Below, one piece after another: positions 1 to 8,394 of a stretch of 15,967 bases of DNA. The notes below the pieces were generated by a model that was not told the origin of the DNA, did not search any database, and saw only the letters and a list, made by a program, of their open reading frames with translations. Origin of the DNA: Sulfitobacter sp. Its GTDB lineage: Bacteria > Pseudomonadota > Alphaproteobacteria > Rhodobacterales > Rhodobacteraceae. The translations under genes were made by a program, and so were the position numbers. Numbering within the stretch: position 1 is the first letter of the stretch; every line of letters begins with the position of its first letter. The stretch covers positions 1 through 15,967 of the forward strand of contig JAPKCR010000006.1 in the NCBI GenBank assembly GCA_026421135.1, in the 5' to 3' direction.

Positions 1-1010
1 GCCCCAAAGGCGCGTTGCATGGCCACCGTGTTTTAACCGGCCACTTGCCGGGCGTATCGCTGAGCCATGATATCTTGGGCAAACCAGATGACTGCCTGTG
101 GACCCCTGCAGATTGGGCGTGGATTGGCGGGCTATTCGATGTTCTGATGCCGGGGTTGGCTTTGGGCGTACCGGTGGTCGCGGCACGGATGGCCAAGTTT
201 TCACCGCAAGAGTGCATCCGCATCATCAAAGAGGGCGGCGTCCGAAATGTGTTCTTTCCGCCCACAGCCCTGCGCATGCTCAAAGCAGCGGACACACAGA
301 TAGAAAACCTGCGCACCGTAGCATCAGGTGGCGAACCTTTGGGCGCGGAAATGCTGGCTTGGGGGCAGAAGGCATTTGGCCTTTCGATCAACGAATTTTA
401 TGGCCAGACAGAATGCAACATGGTCGCGTCAAGCTGTGGCGTTCGATTTCCAGCCCGTGCGGGATGTATCGGTAAAGCAGTGCCAGGACATCAACTGGCC
501 GTACTCTCCAACGAGGGCGTGCCAACAACCGACGAGGGCGATGTCGCGGTCCGGCGCGGATCGGCTTCGATGATGCTGGGCTATTGGCAACGCCCGCAGG
601 ACACCGCAGATAAATTCCGTGGCGACTGGATGATAACCGGCGATCGTGGCATTTGGGAGGGCGACTATCTGCGCTTTGTCGGCCGCGAGGACGACGTGAT
701 TACATCGAGCGGCTACCGCATTGGCCCTGCCGAGATCGAAGATTGCCTAATGACCCACCCGGACGTTGCCACCTGCGGAGTCGTCGGCAAGCCTGATGCG
801 GTACGCACCGAAATCGTCAAAGCCTATGTGGTGCGTAAACCAGACAGTGCAGTGACCGCAGAGACCCTGCAAGACTGGTGCAAAACCCGTCTGGCCAATT
901 ATTCCTACCCGCGTGAAATTGCCTTTCTGGATGCCTTGCCGATGACCGTTACCGGCAAGGTAATCCGCAAGGACCTCAAGGCGCTATCCATTCGTGAGCT
1001 GCAAGTATGA
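1..1010 (+). CDS. AMP-forming acyl-CoA synthetase (5' end outside window)
   Basis: Partial member of the ANL (acetyl-CoA synthetase-like) superfamily, which activates a carboxylic acid to an acyl-AMP and then to an acyl-CoA. The first full codon is at base 3 and reads PKGALHGH, the end of the phosphate-binding P-loop (usually TSGTTGxPKG), so the N-terminal part is cut off; the TTG at 15 is not a real start. Further motifs are YGQTE (bases 399-413), GREDDVI followed by [11 protein letters not shown] (the hinge and C-terminal domain), and TGK with the adenylation lysine codon at 957-959. The YGQTE form and overall look resemble medium-chain/acetyl-CoA type synthetases. It lies 34 bases before mccB, so activation of isovalerate, methylcrotonate or acetoacetate is plausible, but the substrate is inferred from context only. 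Confidence 0.9.
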   Translation, partial: PKGALHGHRVLTGHLPGVSLSHDILGKPDDCLWTPADWAWIGGLFDVLMPGLALGVPVVAARMAKFSPQECIRIIKEGGVRNVFFPPTALRMLKAADTQIENLRTVASGGEPLGAEMLAWGQKAFGLSINEFYGQTECNMVASSCGVRFPARAGCIGKAVPGHQLAVLSNEGVPTTDEGDVAVRRGSASMMLGYWQRPQDTADKFRGDWMITGDRGIWEGDYLRFVGREDDVITSSGYRIGPAEIEDCLMTHPDVATCGVVGKPDAVRTEIVKAYVVRKPDSAVTAETLQDWCKTRLANYSYPREIAFLDALPMTVTGKVIRKDLKALSIRELQV

Positions 1011-1044
1011 CCGCCGCCGCGTTACCCCAATCAAGGAGACACAC

Positions 1045-2649
1045 ATGAAGCTGACCTCGCAGGCGCTGCCCTCATCGACAGGCTTCAAAGCCAACGAAGC
1101 CGCCCATCTTGACGCGTTGCAAACAGTGCGCGACGCATCCGAGGCCGCCGCTTTCGGGGGCGGCGAGAAAGCCCGCACCCGCCATGAAAGCCGTGGCAAA
1201 ATGTTGCCGCGTGAACGGGTGGCGAACCTGCTTGACCCCGGATCGCCATTTCTTGAAGTCGGCGGGCTGGCCGCACACGGGCTCTATGGCGGCGCGGCCC
1301 CTTGTGCGGGCGTTATCGCGGGCGTGGGGCAGGTGCACGGCATCGACTGCATGATCGTGTGCAATGATGCGACGGTAAAGGGTGGCACCTATTTCCCGAT
1401 GAGCGTGAAAAAGCACCTGCGCGCCCAAGAGATCGCCGAGGAAAACCATCTGCCTTGCATCTATCTGGTCGACAGCGGCGGCGCGAACCTGCCCAATCAG
1501 GACGAGGTTTTTCCAGACCGTGACCATTTTGGCCGGATTTTCTATAACCAAGCGCGGATGAGCGGCAAGGGCATCCCCCAGATTGCCGTGGTCATGGGCT
1601 CTTGCACGGCAGGCGGTGCTTATGTGCCCGCCATGTCCGATGTGTCGATCATCGTCAAAGAACAGGGCACCATATTTTTGGCGGGTCCGCCGCTGGTCAA
1701 GGCCGCAACTGGCGAAGTCGTTACAGCCGAAGACCTTGGCGGCGGTGACGTGCATACCCGACTGTCTGGCGTGGCGGATTATCTGGCCGAAGACGACGCC
1801 CACGCGCTGGCCCTTGCGCGCCGCGCTGTCGCTGGGTTGAACCGCGCCAAACCTGCAACCGTTCAGTGGCAACCAAGCGAAGAACCGGCCTATGACCCCG
1901 CAGAAATGCTCGGCGTGGTGCCCGCCGATCTGCGCACTCCCTATGACATTCGAGAGGTCATCATGCGGTTGGTCGATGGCAGCCGTTTCGATGAATTCAA
2001 AGCACGGTTCGGCGAAACACTGGTCTGCGGTTTTGCCCATGTCAAAGGCTGTCCCGTTGGGATCATCGCCAATAACGGTGTGTTGTTCTCGGAATCAGCA
2101 CAGAAAGGCGCGCATTTCGTTGAACTGTGTTCGCACCGTAAAATTCCGCTGGTGTTCTTGCAAAATATCACCGGTTTCATGGTTGGCCGCAAATACGAAA
2201 ACGAAGGTATCGCGCGTCACGGGGCCAAGATGGTCACGGCCGTTGCATCGACCAATGTGCCGAAAATCACCATGCTGGTCGGCGGGTCATTTGGTGCGGG
2301 CAATTATGGCATGGCGGGGCGGGCCTATTCCCCGCGCTTTATGTGGACATGGCCCAATTCGCGCATATCGGTGATGGGCGGTGCCCAAGCCGCGGGCGTG
2401 TTAGCAACCGTCAAGCGAGATGCGATCGAGCGGGCAGGCGAAAGTTGGAGCGCCGAGGACGAAGCAGCGTTCAAGCAGCCCACCATTGATATGTTCGAGG
2501 AACAGTCCCATCCGCTTTATGCATCGGCACGGCTGTGGGATGACGGCGTGATCGACCCGCGCAAAAGCCGCGATGTGCTGTCGCTGTCGCTCAAGGCCAG
2601 TTTGAATGCACCAATCGAGGATACACGCTTTGGCGTGTTCCGGATGTAA
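1045..2649 (+). CDS. mccB: 3-methylcrotonyl-CoA carboxylase, carboxyltransferase (beta) subunit
   Basis: Transfers the carboxyl group from carboxybiotin on MccA to 3-methylcrotonyl-CoA, giving 3-methylglutaconyl-CoA in leucine breakdown (LiuB in Pseudomonas). The 534 residues match the usual length of about 535. Two crotonase-fold halves are visible: N-terminal half with GKMLPRERV (51-59), VDSGGANLP (142-150) and [15 protein letters not shown] (185-199); C-terminal half with [20 protein letters not shown] from residue 413, the pattern typical of methylcrotonyl-CoA rather than propionyl-CoA carboxylases. The ATG at 1045 is chosen over upstream in-frame starts because AAGGAG sits at 1033-1038 and the family begins here. 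The partner subunit mccA lies downstream, separated only by a small ASCH gene. Confidence 0.96.
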   Translation: MKLTSQALPSSTGFKANEAAHLDALQTVRDASEAAAFGGGEKARTRHESRGKMLPRERVANLLDPGSPFLEVGGLAAHGLYGGAAPCAGVIAGVGQVHGIDCMIVCNDATVKGGTYFPMSVKKHLRAQEIAEENHLPCIYLVDSGGANLPNQDEVFPDRDHFGRIFYNQARMSGKGIPQIAVVMGSCTAGGAYVPAMSDVSIIVKEQGTIFLAGPPLVKAATGEVVTAEDLGGGDVHTRLSGVADYLAEDDAHALALARRAVAGLNRAKPATVQWQPSEEPAYDPAEMLGVVPADLRTPYDIREVIMRLVDGSRFDEFKARFGETLVCGFAHVKGCPVGIIANNGVLFSESAQKGAHFVELCSHRKIPLVFLQNITGFMVGRKYENEGIARHGAKMVTAVASTNVPKITMLVGGSFGAGNYGMAGRAYSPRFMWTWPNSRISVMGGAQAAGVLATVKRDAIERAGESWSAEDEAAFKQPTIDMFEEQSHPLYASARLWDDGVIDPRKSRDVLSLSLKASLNAPIEDTRFGVFRM

Positions 2650-2659
2650 GGGGATCGCC

Positions 2660-3082
2660 ATGACAAAAACATTACAACAGATCGTCGATGCCAACCCGGA
2701 CGCGGAAACATTCCGCTTTGGCGACAACCCAAGGCTTTGTGCCGAGATCATCGCCTTGGTGCGTGCCGGCACCAAAACAGCCACCTGCGAAGCCGCATCA
2801 GCCTATGGCGCTGGTGGGGATGCTTATCCCGAAGTGGGCCGCCGGGATATCGCGCTGAACTGGGATGGAACGCCCGCCTTTATGATCGAAACGGTCGAGG
2901 TGTCGACCCGCCGGTTCAATGAGATGGACGCAGAATTCGTCGCGGCACAGGGCGAATTCCGTGATCTGGACCACTGGCGTGCAAGTTACGAGGCCTATTT
3001 CAAACGGAACGGCGGGTTCGCCCCAGACATGAAGCTGATGTGCGAACGCTTCACTTTAATCGAGGATTACGCCGATGTTTGA
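2660..3082 (+). CDS. ASCH-domain protein
   Basis: A 140-residue soluble protein that looks like an ASCH domain (PUA-like beta-barrel fold) over nearly its whole length. Visible features are GTKTATCE (37-44), the conserved GxKTxT loop of the family, then RRDIALNWDGTPAF and IETVEV (76-81), and a C-terminal DHWRASYEAYF segment (104-114). ASCH proteins are proposed to bind RNA or nucleotides; E. coli YqfB, a small ASCH protein, hydrolyses N4-acetylcytidine. The start at 2660 follows AGGGG at 2649-2653. The gene sits 10 bases after mccB and its end overlaps the mccA start by 8 bases, so it is translated as part of the carboxylase operon. No substrate can be assigned, and no leucine-pathway role is known to me. 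Confidence 0.85.
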   Translation: MTKTLQQIVDANPDAETFRFGDNPRLCAEIIALVRAGTKTATCEAASAYGAGGDAYPEVGRRDIALNWDGTPAFMIETVEVSTRRFNEMDAEFVAAQGEFRDLDHWRASYEAYFKRNGGFAPDMKLMCERFTLIEDYADV

Positions 3083-5024
3083 CACCATATTGATTGCGAA
3101 CCGCGGAGAGATCGCCTGTCGCGTGATGGAAACGGCCCAGTCTATGGGCGTGCGCTGTGTGGCGGTCTATTCGGATGCGGACAGGTCGGCCAAGCATGTC
3201 GCGATGGCAGATACGGCCGTGCATATTGGCGGATCGGCCCCTGCGGACAGCTATTTGCGCGGGGATGTGATTATTCAGGCAGCACTGGACACAGGCGCGC
3301 AGGCGATCCATCCGGGCTATGGCTTTCTGTCAGAGAATCCCGATTTCGTTGACGCAGTCGCGGCAGCGGGGCTGGTGTTTATTGGGCCATCCGCAAAAGC
3401 GATCCGCGCAATGGGATTAAAAGACGCCGCTAAGGCATTGATGATAAAGGCAGGCGTCCCTGTGGTGCCGGGCTATCATGGTGCGGATCAGGACGATGAT
3501 TTGCTAAAGTCCGAGGCGGGCAAGATCGGCTATCCGGTTTTGATCAAGGCCGTTGCGGGCGGTGGCGGCAAGGGCATGCGTCTGGTCGAAGCTGCGAATG
3601 GCTTTCAGGCCGCACTGGACAGTGCCCGCTCAGAAGCCAAGACCGCCTTTGGCAATGCCGACGTGCTGGTTGAGAAGTTCGTGACCAAGCCTCGTCACAT
3701 CGAGGTGCAGGTATTTGGGGACGGCACAAACGCGGTGCATCTTTTTGAACGCGATTGCTCGCTTCAGCGCCGCCATCAAAAGGTGATCGAAGAAGCACCA
3801 GCCCCCGGCATGACAACCGAGATGCGGGCGGCCATGGGGCAGGCGGCAGTTACGGCGGCCGAGGCGATTGGTTACGCTGGCGCAGGCACAATCGAATTTA
3901 TCGTGGACGGGTCTGACGGACTGCGCCCCGACGGGTTCTTTTTCATGGAAATGAACACGCGGTTGCAGGTCGAACACCCAGTGACCGAGGCGATAACCGG
4001 CGTTGATCTGGTTGAGTGGCAATTGCGCGTCGCGGCGGGGGAAAGTTTGCCCCAGCAACAAGGCGAGCTGGGCATAAACGGTCACGCCTTTGAGGCGCGC
4101 TTGTATGCAGAGGACGTGCCAAAAGGGTTTCTGCCCGCGACCGGCACGCTGACCCATCTGGAATTCCAGCAAGGGTGCCGTGCAGATAGCGGCGTGCGGG
4201 CAGGTGACACAATCAGCCCGTTCTACGATCCGATGATTGCCAAGATCATTGTGCATGGACCAACGCGGGAAATCGCCCTGTCCAAACTGCGGTCTGCGTT
4301 GAAACATTGCGAAGTTGGCGGCACCGTCACCAACCTTGCTTTTCTAGGTGCGCTAGCAGGGCATCAGGGGTTTGGCGCAGGCGACGTGGATACCGGGCTG
4401 ATCGGCCGCGAGATCGACAGCCTGACCGTCGCACCTGATGTGCAGCCGCGTCATGCGGCTTTGGCAGGCATGGCGGCTTTGGGTCTGCTTGACCCCGCAG
4501 AGGATGCAGGGTTCACCTTGTGGGAACCTCTGCTGCATCATGTCGGCCTGACCTGGGGCGACGAGGATCACCTGTTGAAGGTGCAGGTGATGTCGCCGAA
4601 CAAACAGCTTTGGCAGGTGGACGGGACCGAGGTTGCGGCCCAACGTGTCGGGGGCGGCTGGCAAGTCGGCGGGCAAACCGCGGCCGCAGTCGCGGTGCAT
4701 GCGGGGCAGGTCACTGTCTTTGATGGCTATGGTCTGGTGTTTGATGTCATCGATCCGCTGGCCCGCGCTGCCGGAGGCCATGGCGATGGCAATTTGGTCG
4801 AAGCGCCGATGCCGGGGCTGGTACGCAGTGTCGATGCTGTCGTGGGACAAGCTGTCGCCAAAGGGGACAGGCTAGCGGTGCTAGAGGCAATGAAGATGGA
4901 ACACAGCCTGCTGGCCGCGCGCGATGGTATCGTAGCCGAAGTGTTGGCTGTTGCGGGCGATCAGGTCGAAGCAGGGGCAGCCCTTGTCCGGCTAGAGGCC
5001 GAAGCCGAGGAGGAAGCCGCATGA
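3075..5024 (+). CDS. mccA: 3-methylcrotonyl-CoA carboxylase, biotin-carrying (alpha) subunit
   Basis: ATP-dependent biotin carboxylase plus biotin carrier, partner of MccB (LiuD in Pseudomonas). It has 649 residues, normal for the family. Order of domains: biotin carboxylase N-lobe beginning ILIANRGEIACR (5-16), HPGYGFLSEN (79-88), ATP-grasp glycine loop GGGGKGMR (162-169), RDCS (226-229), and the metal/active-site stretch EMNTRLQVEHP (292-302). A linker domain of about 150 residues follows, then a C-terminal biotinyl domain with EAMKMEH, where Lys607 is the expected biotinylation site. The start codon lies inside the ASCH gene (8-base overlap) and the stop overlaps the next gene's ATG by 4 bases (ATGA), indicating translational coupling. 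A propionyl- or geranyl-CoA carboxylase is less likely given the mvaB and liuC neighbours. Confidence 0.96.
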   Translation: MFDTILIANRGEIACRVMETAQSMGVRCVAVYSDADRSAKHVAMADTAVHIGGSAPADSYLRGDVIIQAALDTGAQAIHPGYGFLSENPDFVDAVAAAGLVFIGPSAKAIRAMGLKDAAKALMIKAGVPVVPGYHGADQDDDLLKSEAGKIGYPVLIKAVAGGGGKGMRLVEAANGFQAALDSARSEAKTAFGNADVLVEKFVTKPRHIEVQVFGDGTNAVHLFERDCSLQRRHQKVIEEAPAPGMTTEMRAAMGQAAVTAAEAIGYAGAGTIEFIVDGSDGLRPDGFFFMEMNTRLQVEHPVTEAITGVDLVEWQLRVAAGESLPQQQGELGINGHAFEARLYAEDVPKGFLPATGTLTHLEFQQGCRADSGVRAGDTISPFYDPMIAKIIVHGPTREIALSKLRSALKHCEVGGTVTNLAFLGALAGHQGFGAGDVDTGLIGREIDSLTVAPDVQPRHAALAGMAALGLLDPAEDAGFTLWEPLLHHVGLTWGDEDHLLKVQVMSPNKQLWQVDGTEVAAQRVGGGWQVGGQTAAAVAVHAGQVTVFDGYGLVFDVIDPLARAAGGHGDGNLVEAPMPGLVRSVDAVVGQAVAKGDRLAVLEAMKMEHSLLAARDGIVAEVLAVAGDQVEAGAALVRLEAEAEEEAA

Positions 5025-5674
5025 TCACGCTGCATCATGCGGAGCAGACCCGCTCAATGCGGACGCTGTGGCTGCTGAACGAGTTGGACGTGCCGTTCGA
5101 AGTGGTCGTGCACCCGTTCGACAAATCCCTGCGCGACCCTAGCTATTTGGCGATTTCGCCAGCTGGAAGGGTCCCATCGTTGGAAATCGACGGGCAGACC
5201 ATGTTCGAGACAGGGGCCATCGCCGAATACCTGTGCGAGCGGTTTAGCCCCGAGAGCCTTGGCCGGATGCCCGGTTCTGATGACCGGATGGCGTGGCTGG
5301 TCTGGATGCATTTTGCCGAAACTTTGTCACAGCACTGCGCGGCGCTGACCCAGCAACATATAGCACTGCGGGACGATGCTATGCGCAGCCCGATTGTAAT
5401 GAAGCTGGAAGCCGCTAGGGTAGTGAAATGCTATGACGCGATCGAAGCGCAGCTGGAGGGGCGCGACCATCTTTTAAGCAGTGGTTTTACGGCGACAGAC
5501 ATCGGAGTGGGGCAAGCGGTTTACATGGCGCAACACTTTGCCAAGTTAGACGCGCATCCACGGGTGGCTGATTGGTACGGGCGCATTTCCAGACGGGAAG
5601 GTTTCCAAGAATCACTGCCCCAAGGGGCACCATTGTTTGCGCAGACGTTTTTCGAACCTTGGCCCATCGTGTAA
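5021..5674 (+). CDS. Glutathione S-transferase-like protein
   Basis: A 217-residue cytosolic GST-fold protein. The N-terminal thioredoxin-like domain (about 1-75) shows the glutathione-site pattern: TRSMRTLWLLNEL (10-22), GRVPSLEIDG with the usual cis-proline at 52, and ETGAI (63-67), equivalent to the ES-A-I glutathione-binding turn. The helical C-terminal domain (about 90-210) contains GFTATDIGVG, the usual N-capping motif (S/T-x-x-D). The catalytic residue and class cannot be fixed by eye. It overlaps the mccA stop by 4 bases and precedes mvaB by 53 bases, so it is probably co-expressed with leucine catabolism. Its role there is unknown; detoxifying reactive enoyl-CoA-derived products or an unrelated isomerase activity are both guesses. 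Confidence 0.9.
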   Translation: MITLHHAEQTRSMRTLWLLNELDVPFEVVVHPFDKSLRDPSYLAISPAGRVPSLEIDGQTMFETGAIAEYLCERFSPESLGRMPGSDDRMAWLVWMHFAETLSQHCAALTQQHIALRDDAMRSPIVMKLEAARVVKCYDAIEAQLEGRDHLLSSGFTATDIGVGQAVYMAQHFAKLDAHPRVADWYGRISRREGFQESLPQGAPLFAQTFFEPWPIV

Positions 5675-5693
5675 GGCCAATGGCGTTATCTTT

Positions 5694-5713
5694 AGTTTAT
5701 TTGGCGAAATGAA
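5694..5713 (-). repeat. 20-base intergenic element, copy 1 (inverse orientation)
   Basis: Read on the minus strand, this stretch matches bases 11615-11634 (plus strand) at 19 of 20 positions. The core is GCCAAATAAACT. On the plus strand it is an imperfect inverted repeat, TTTATTT / AAATGAA around GGCG. It lies in the 53-base gap between the GST and mvaB, directly before the purine-rich mvaB ribosome binding site. I recall similar TTTGxCAAATA elements in intergenic DNA of Rhodobacteraceae but cannot verify this here. Confidence 0.6.
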
Positions 5714-5727
5714 GGGGAGGGACGAAC

Positions 5728-6585
5728 ATGGACAAAGGCGTTTGCGAGATTTTCGAGGTGGGACCACGGGACGGGCTTCAGAACGAGGCGCGGGAAATTC
5801 CGGTGGCCGAAAAGATCGCGCTGGTCGATCTGCTAAGCCGGGCAGGGTTCTCACGGATTGAAGTCGCCAGCTTTGTCAGCCCGAAATGGGTGCCGCAGAT
5901 GGCAGGTTCGGCCGATGTGTTGGCAGGGATCAAGCGCGCTGATGGGGTCCGCTATGCCGCGTTGACCCCCAATATGCACGGCTATGAGGATGCAGTCGCC
6001 GCGAAAGCGGACGAGATTGCGATCTTTGCCTCGGCCAGCGAGGGGTTCAGCCAGAAAAACATCAATGCGAGCATCGAAGAGGCGTTTGAACGCTTTGCCC
6101 CCATTTTGGAAGAAGCACGGCATGTGGACATTCCAGTCAGAGGCTATGTTTCCTGCGTCATCAAATGCCCCTATGACGGCGTGATCGCCCCCGCAAAAGT
6201 TGCCGAGGTTGCAGACCGGTTGTTTTCGATGGGCTGCTATGAGGTGTCGCTAGGCGATACCATCGGTGCCGGCACGCCTGACAGCATTGCCAAGATGCTT
6301 CTGGCGGTGCGCGATGTTGTACCGGTTGGCCGTCTGGCGGGCCATTTTCACGACACCAACGGGCGGGCGATCGACAATATTGACGCCTCCTTGTCTATGG
6401 GAGTGCGGGTGTTTGATGCGGCTGTGGGCGGTCTTGGGGGGTGTCCCTTTGCGCCCGGAGCCGCAGGCAATGTCGCGACCGAAACGGTGAATGCACATCT
6501 GACCGCGCTCGGGTATAAAACAGGGCTGGATCAAGCCTTGATCGAGGAAGCGGCTACGATGGCACAGCAGATGAGGAACGGCTGA
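5728..6585 (+). CDS. mvaB: Hydroxymethylglutaryl-CoA lyase
   Basis: Cleaves HMG-CoA to acetyl-CoA and acetoacetate, the last step of leucine degradation (LiuE in Pseudomonas). The 285-residue TIM-barrel protein has every key residue of the family: EVGPRDGLQNE (10-20) with catalytic Arg14 and metal ligand Asp15, SFVSPKWVPQMA (48-59), the metal-binding GHFHDTNG with His206 and His208, and the signature loop GGLGGCPFAPGAAGN (234-248) with catalytic Cys239 and metal ligand Asn248. The start at 5728 has a strong purine-rich site (GAAGGGGAGGG, 5711-5721). There is no N-terminal mitochondrial or export signal. The stop overlaps the next ATG by one base (TGATG), so it is coupled to the hydratase gene. 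Confidence 0.97.
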   Translation: MDKGVCEIFEVGPRDGLQNEAREIPVAEKIALVDLLSRAGFSRIEVASFVSPKWVPQMAGSADVLAGIKRADGVRYAALTPNMHGYEDAVAAKADEIAIFASASEGFSQKNINASIEEAFERFAPILEEARHVDIPVRGYVSCVIKCPYDGVIAPAKVAEVADRLFSMGCYEVSLGDTIGAGTPDSIAKMLLAVRDVVPVGRLAGHFHDTNGRAIDNIDASLSMGVRVFDAAVGGLGGCPFAPGAAGNVATETVNAHLTALGYKTGLDQALIEEAATMAQQMRNG

Positions 6586-7370
6586 TGTTCGAGACGATAC
6601 GGCTCGGGACAGATCCGCGCGGGGTGGCAACACTGACGCTGGCGCGCGAGGAAAAGCACAATGCGATGTCTGCGCAAATGATAGCAGAGCTGACAGAGGC
6701 GGCGGCGCAGCTTGCTGCAGATGACGCGGTGCGCGTCGTTGTCTTGACCGGTTCAGGCAAATCGTTTTGCGCAGGCGGCGATCTGGGCTGGATGCAGGCG
6801 CAGCGCGATATGGATGCGCCGACACGGTCAGCCGAGGCTGGCAAATTGGCCGCGATGCTGGGGGCATTGAATGCACTGCCCAAGCCGTTGATCGGGCGGG
6901 TTCAGGGCAACGCGTTTGGCGGCGGCGTCGGCATGGCCGCGGTGTGTGATGTTGCCATTGGTGTGGATACCCTCAAGATGGGGTTTACCGAAACGCGGCT
7001 GGGCATCATTCCCGCCACGATCGGCCCCTATGTACTGGCCCGCATGGGTGAAGGACGTGCGCGGCGCGTGTTCATGTCCGCGCGGCTGTTTGGCGCTGGG
7101 GAAGCAATGGATTTGGGCCTGCTGGCGCGGGTTGTGGCGGCAGGCGACCTTGATGCCGCGATTGAAGCTGAAGTCGTGCCCTATCTGTCATGTGCACCCG
7201 GTGCTGTCGCAGCGGCAAAGCAATTGGCGCGGGATCTAGGGCCAAGGATTGACGCCGAGGTTGTCGCCCAAACCATCGCAGCACTTGCTGCAAGATGGGA
7301 GACTGACGAGGCTGCCGAGGGAATTGGTGCCTTTTTCGACAAACGCAAACCCGCATGGAACAACGTTTGA
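6585..7370 (+). CDS. liuC: Crotonase-family hydratase, probable 3-methylglutaconyl-CoA hydratase
   Basis: Predicted to hydrate 3-methylglutaconyl-CoA to HMG-CoA, linking the carboxylase and the lyase encoded next to it. The 261 residues show the crotonase fold: EEKHNAMSA (22-30), oxyanion-hole segment FCAGGDLGWM (61-70), NAFGGGVGMAAVCD (109-122) and TETRLGIIPATIGPYV (135-150). Glu136 corresponds to one of the two catalytic acids of enoyl-CoA hydratase. The other canonical glutamate, expected at residue 116, is glycine here; my recollection is that LiuC/AtuE-type hydratases share this change. The specific reaction rests on neighbourhood plus the RLGIIPATI signature, while family membership is certain. 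It starts within the mvaB stop codon region (1-base overlap). Confidence 0.88.
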   Translation: MFETIRLGTDPRGVATLTLAREEKHNAMSAQMIAELTEAAAQLAADDAVRVVVLTGSGKSFCAGGDLGWMQAQRDMDAPTRSAEAGKLAAMLGALNALPKPLIGRVQGNAFGGGVGMAAVCDVAIGVDTLKMGFTETRLGIIPATIGPYVLARMGEGRARRVFMSARLFGAGEAMDLGLLARVVAAGDLDAAIEAEVVPYLSCAPGAVAAAKQLARDLGPRIDAEVVAQTIAALAARWETDEAAEGIGAFFDKRKPAWNNV

Positions 7371-7375
7371 CTGCG

Positions 7376-7388
7376 ACCCATACTGGGT
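7376..7388 (+). other. Small inverted repeat after liuC
   Basis: ACCCA and TGGGT flank a three-base loop, 6 bases after the liuC stop. No run of T follows, so it is not a standard intrinsic terminator. It could be a weak transcript-end hairpin separating the leucine block from the epimerase gene. Confidence 0.3.
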
Positions 7389-7420
7389 TCCCTCGGGCGA
7401 GAAAGAACTTCTGAGAGGGC

Positions 7421-8323
7421 ATGATGCGGATTTTATTTACGGGCGGAAGCGGCAAGGCGGGGCGGCATGTCGTCCCCTATCTGATTGACCAAGGGCATCA
7501 GGTGTTGAATGTCGATCTAAAGCCGCTGGACCATCCCGGTGTCGATAACCGCATCGCTGATATGACCGATGCAGGGCAGATGTTCGACGTTATGCAAAGC
7601 TATGCAAATCTGGGAGAACTGGAACCGGGCCATGGTGTGCCGCGTTTTGACGCTGTTGTGCATTTCGCAGCGATCCCGCGCATCCTGATCCGGTCCGACA
7701 ACGAAGTTTTTCGTGTGAACACCCTTGGCACCTATAACGTCATTGATGCCGCGCTAAAGGCAGGGGTGCGCAAGGTGATCTTTGCGTCCTCCGAGACGAC
7801 ATACGGTATCTGCTTTGCAGATGGCGAGGTAAAGCCGCAGTATATTCCGGTGGACGAGGCGCACCCGACTGTCCCGCAAGACAGCTATGCCATGTCAAAG
7901 GTCTGTAACGAAGCGACAGCGCAGAGTTTTCAGGCGCGTACCGGGGCTGACATTTACGGGCTTCGAATCAACAACGTGATCGAACCTGATGAATATGCGC
8001 AAATTTTTCCCGACTTTATTGATGACCCCGACCAGCGCCGCCGCAATATCTTTGCCTATATCGATGCCCGCGATCTGGGGCAGATGGTGGCCCGCTGTCT
8101 TGAGACTGACGGGTTGGGCTATGAAGTGTTCAATGTTGCGAATGACGACCACTCGGTGGACCGGACAACATCGGAATTGATAGCGCAGTACTATGCAGAT
8201 GTCCCGCAAACCCGCGATATGGCCGAAAACGAGACATTCTTTACCAACAAGAAGGCGCGCAGGCTGCTTGGCTTTGCGCCGAAACATAGCTGGCGGGATT
8301 ATATCGACGCGGCTCGGAATTAG
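7421..8323 (+). CDS. NAD-dependent epimerase/dehydratase-family protein (extended SDR)
   Basis: A 300-residue extended short-chain dehydrogenase/reductase. It begins with a Rossmann dinucleotide motif TGGSGKAG (7-14) and acidic Asp32 after beta-2 (VLNVD), which favours NAD over NADP. HFAAIP (81-86) fits the conserved third-strand motif, SSETTYG (123-129) supplies the catalytic serine/threonine region, and YAMSK (156-160) gives Tyr156 and Lys160. The closest recognisable relatives are nucleotide-sugar epimerases and uronate dehydrogenase-like proteins, but the substrate cannot be read from the sequence. GAGAGGG at 7413-7419 is only one base from the ATG at 7421, so the next codon ATG 7424 is an equally good start. 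It is separated from liuC by 50 bases and from nuoA by 170, so it may be its own unit. Confidence 0.9.
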   Translation: MMRILFTGGSGKAGRHVVPYLIDQGHQVLNVDLKPLDHPGVDNRIADMTDAGQMFDVMQSYANLGELEPGHGVPRFDAVVHFAAIPRILIRSDNEVFRVNTLGTYNVIDAALKAGVRKVIFASSETTYGICFADGEVKPQYIPVDEAHPTVPQDSYAMSKVCNEATAQSFQARTGADIYGLRINNVIEPDEYAQIFPDFIDDPDQRRRNIFAYIDARDLGQMVARCLETDGLGYEVFNVANDDHSVDRTTSELIAQYYADVPQTRDMAENETFFTNKKARRLLGFAPKHSWRDYIDAARN

Positions 8324-8394
8324 GCAGCCGTACAGCCGGGGATTGGCCCGCAGTACAGCGGTGAAACGGAACGCTTCAAATGTGGCGGGTTCGG

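Noticed and set aside
15..17. TTG as a start codon for the acyl-CoA synthetase
   Set aside because: The frame is open to base 3 and codes for the end of the conserved P-loop (PKGA), so the gene continues upstream of the window.
1072..2040. Long minus-strand open frame (322 codons) opposite mccB
   Set aside because: It lies wholly opposite a well-conserved carboxyltransferase gene, has a composition expected of a reverse-frame shadow in high-GC DNA, and shows no recognisable domain.
3630..4307. Minus-strand open frame (225 codons) opposite mccA
   Set aside because: It is antisense to the conserved biotin carboxylase domain; the translation is rich in His/Arg/Cys without family pattern, typical of a shadow frame.
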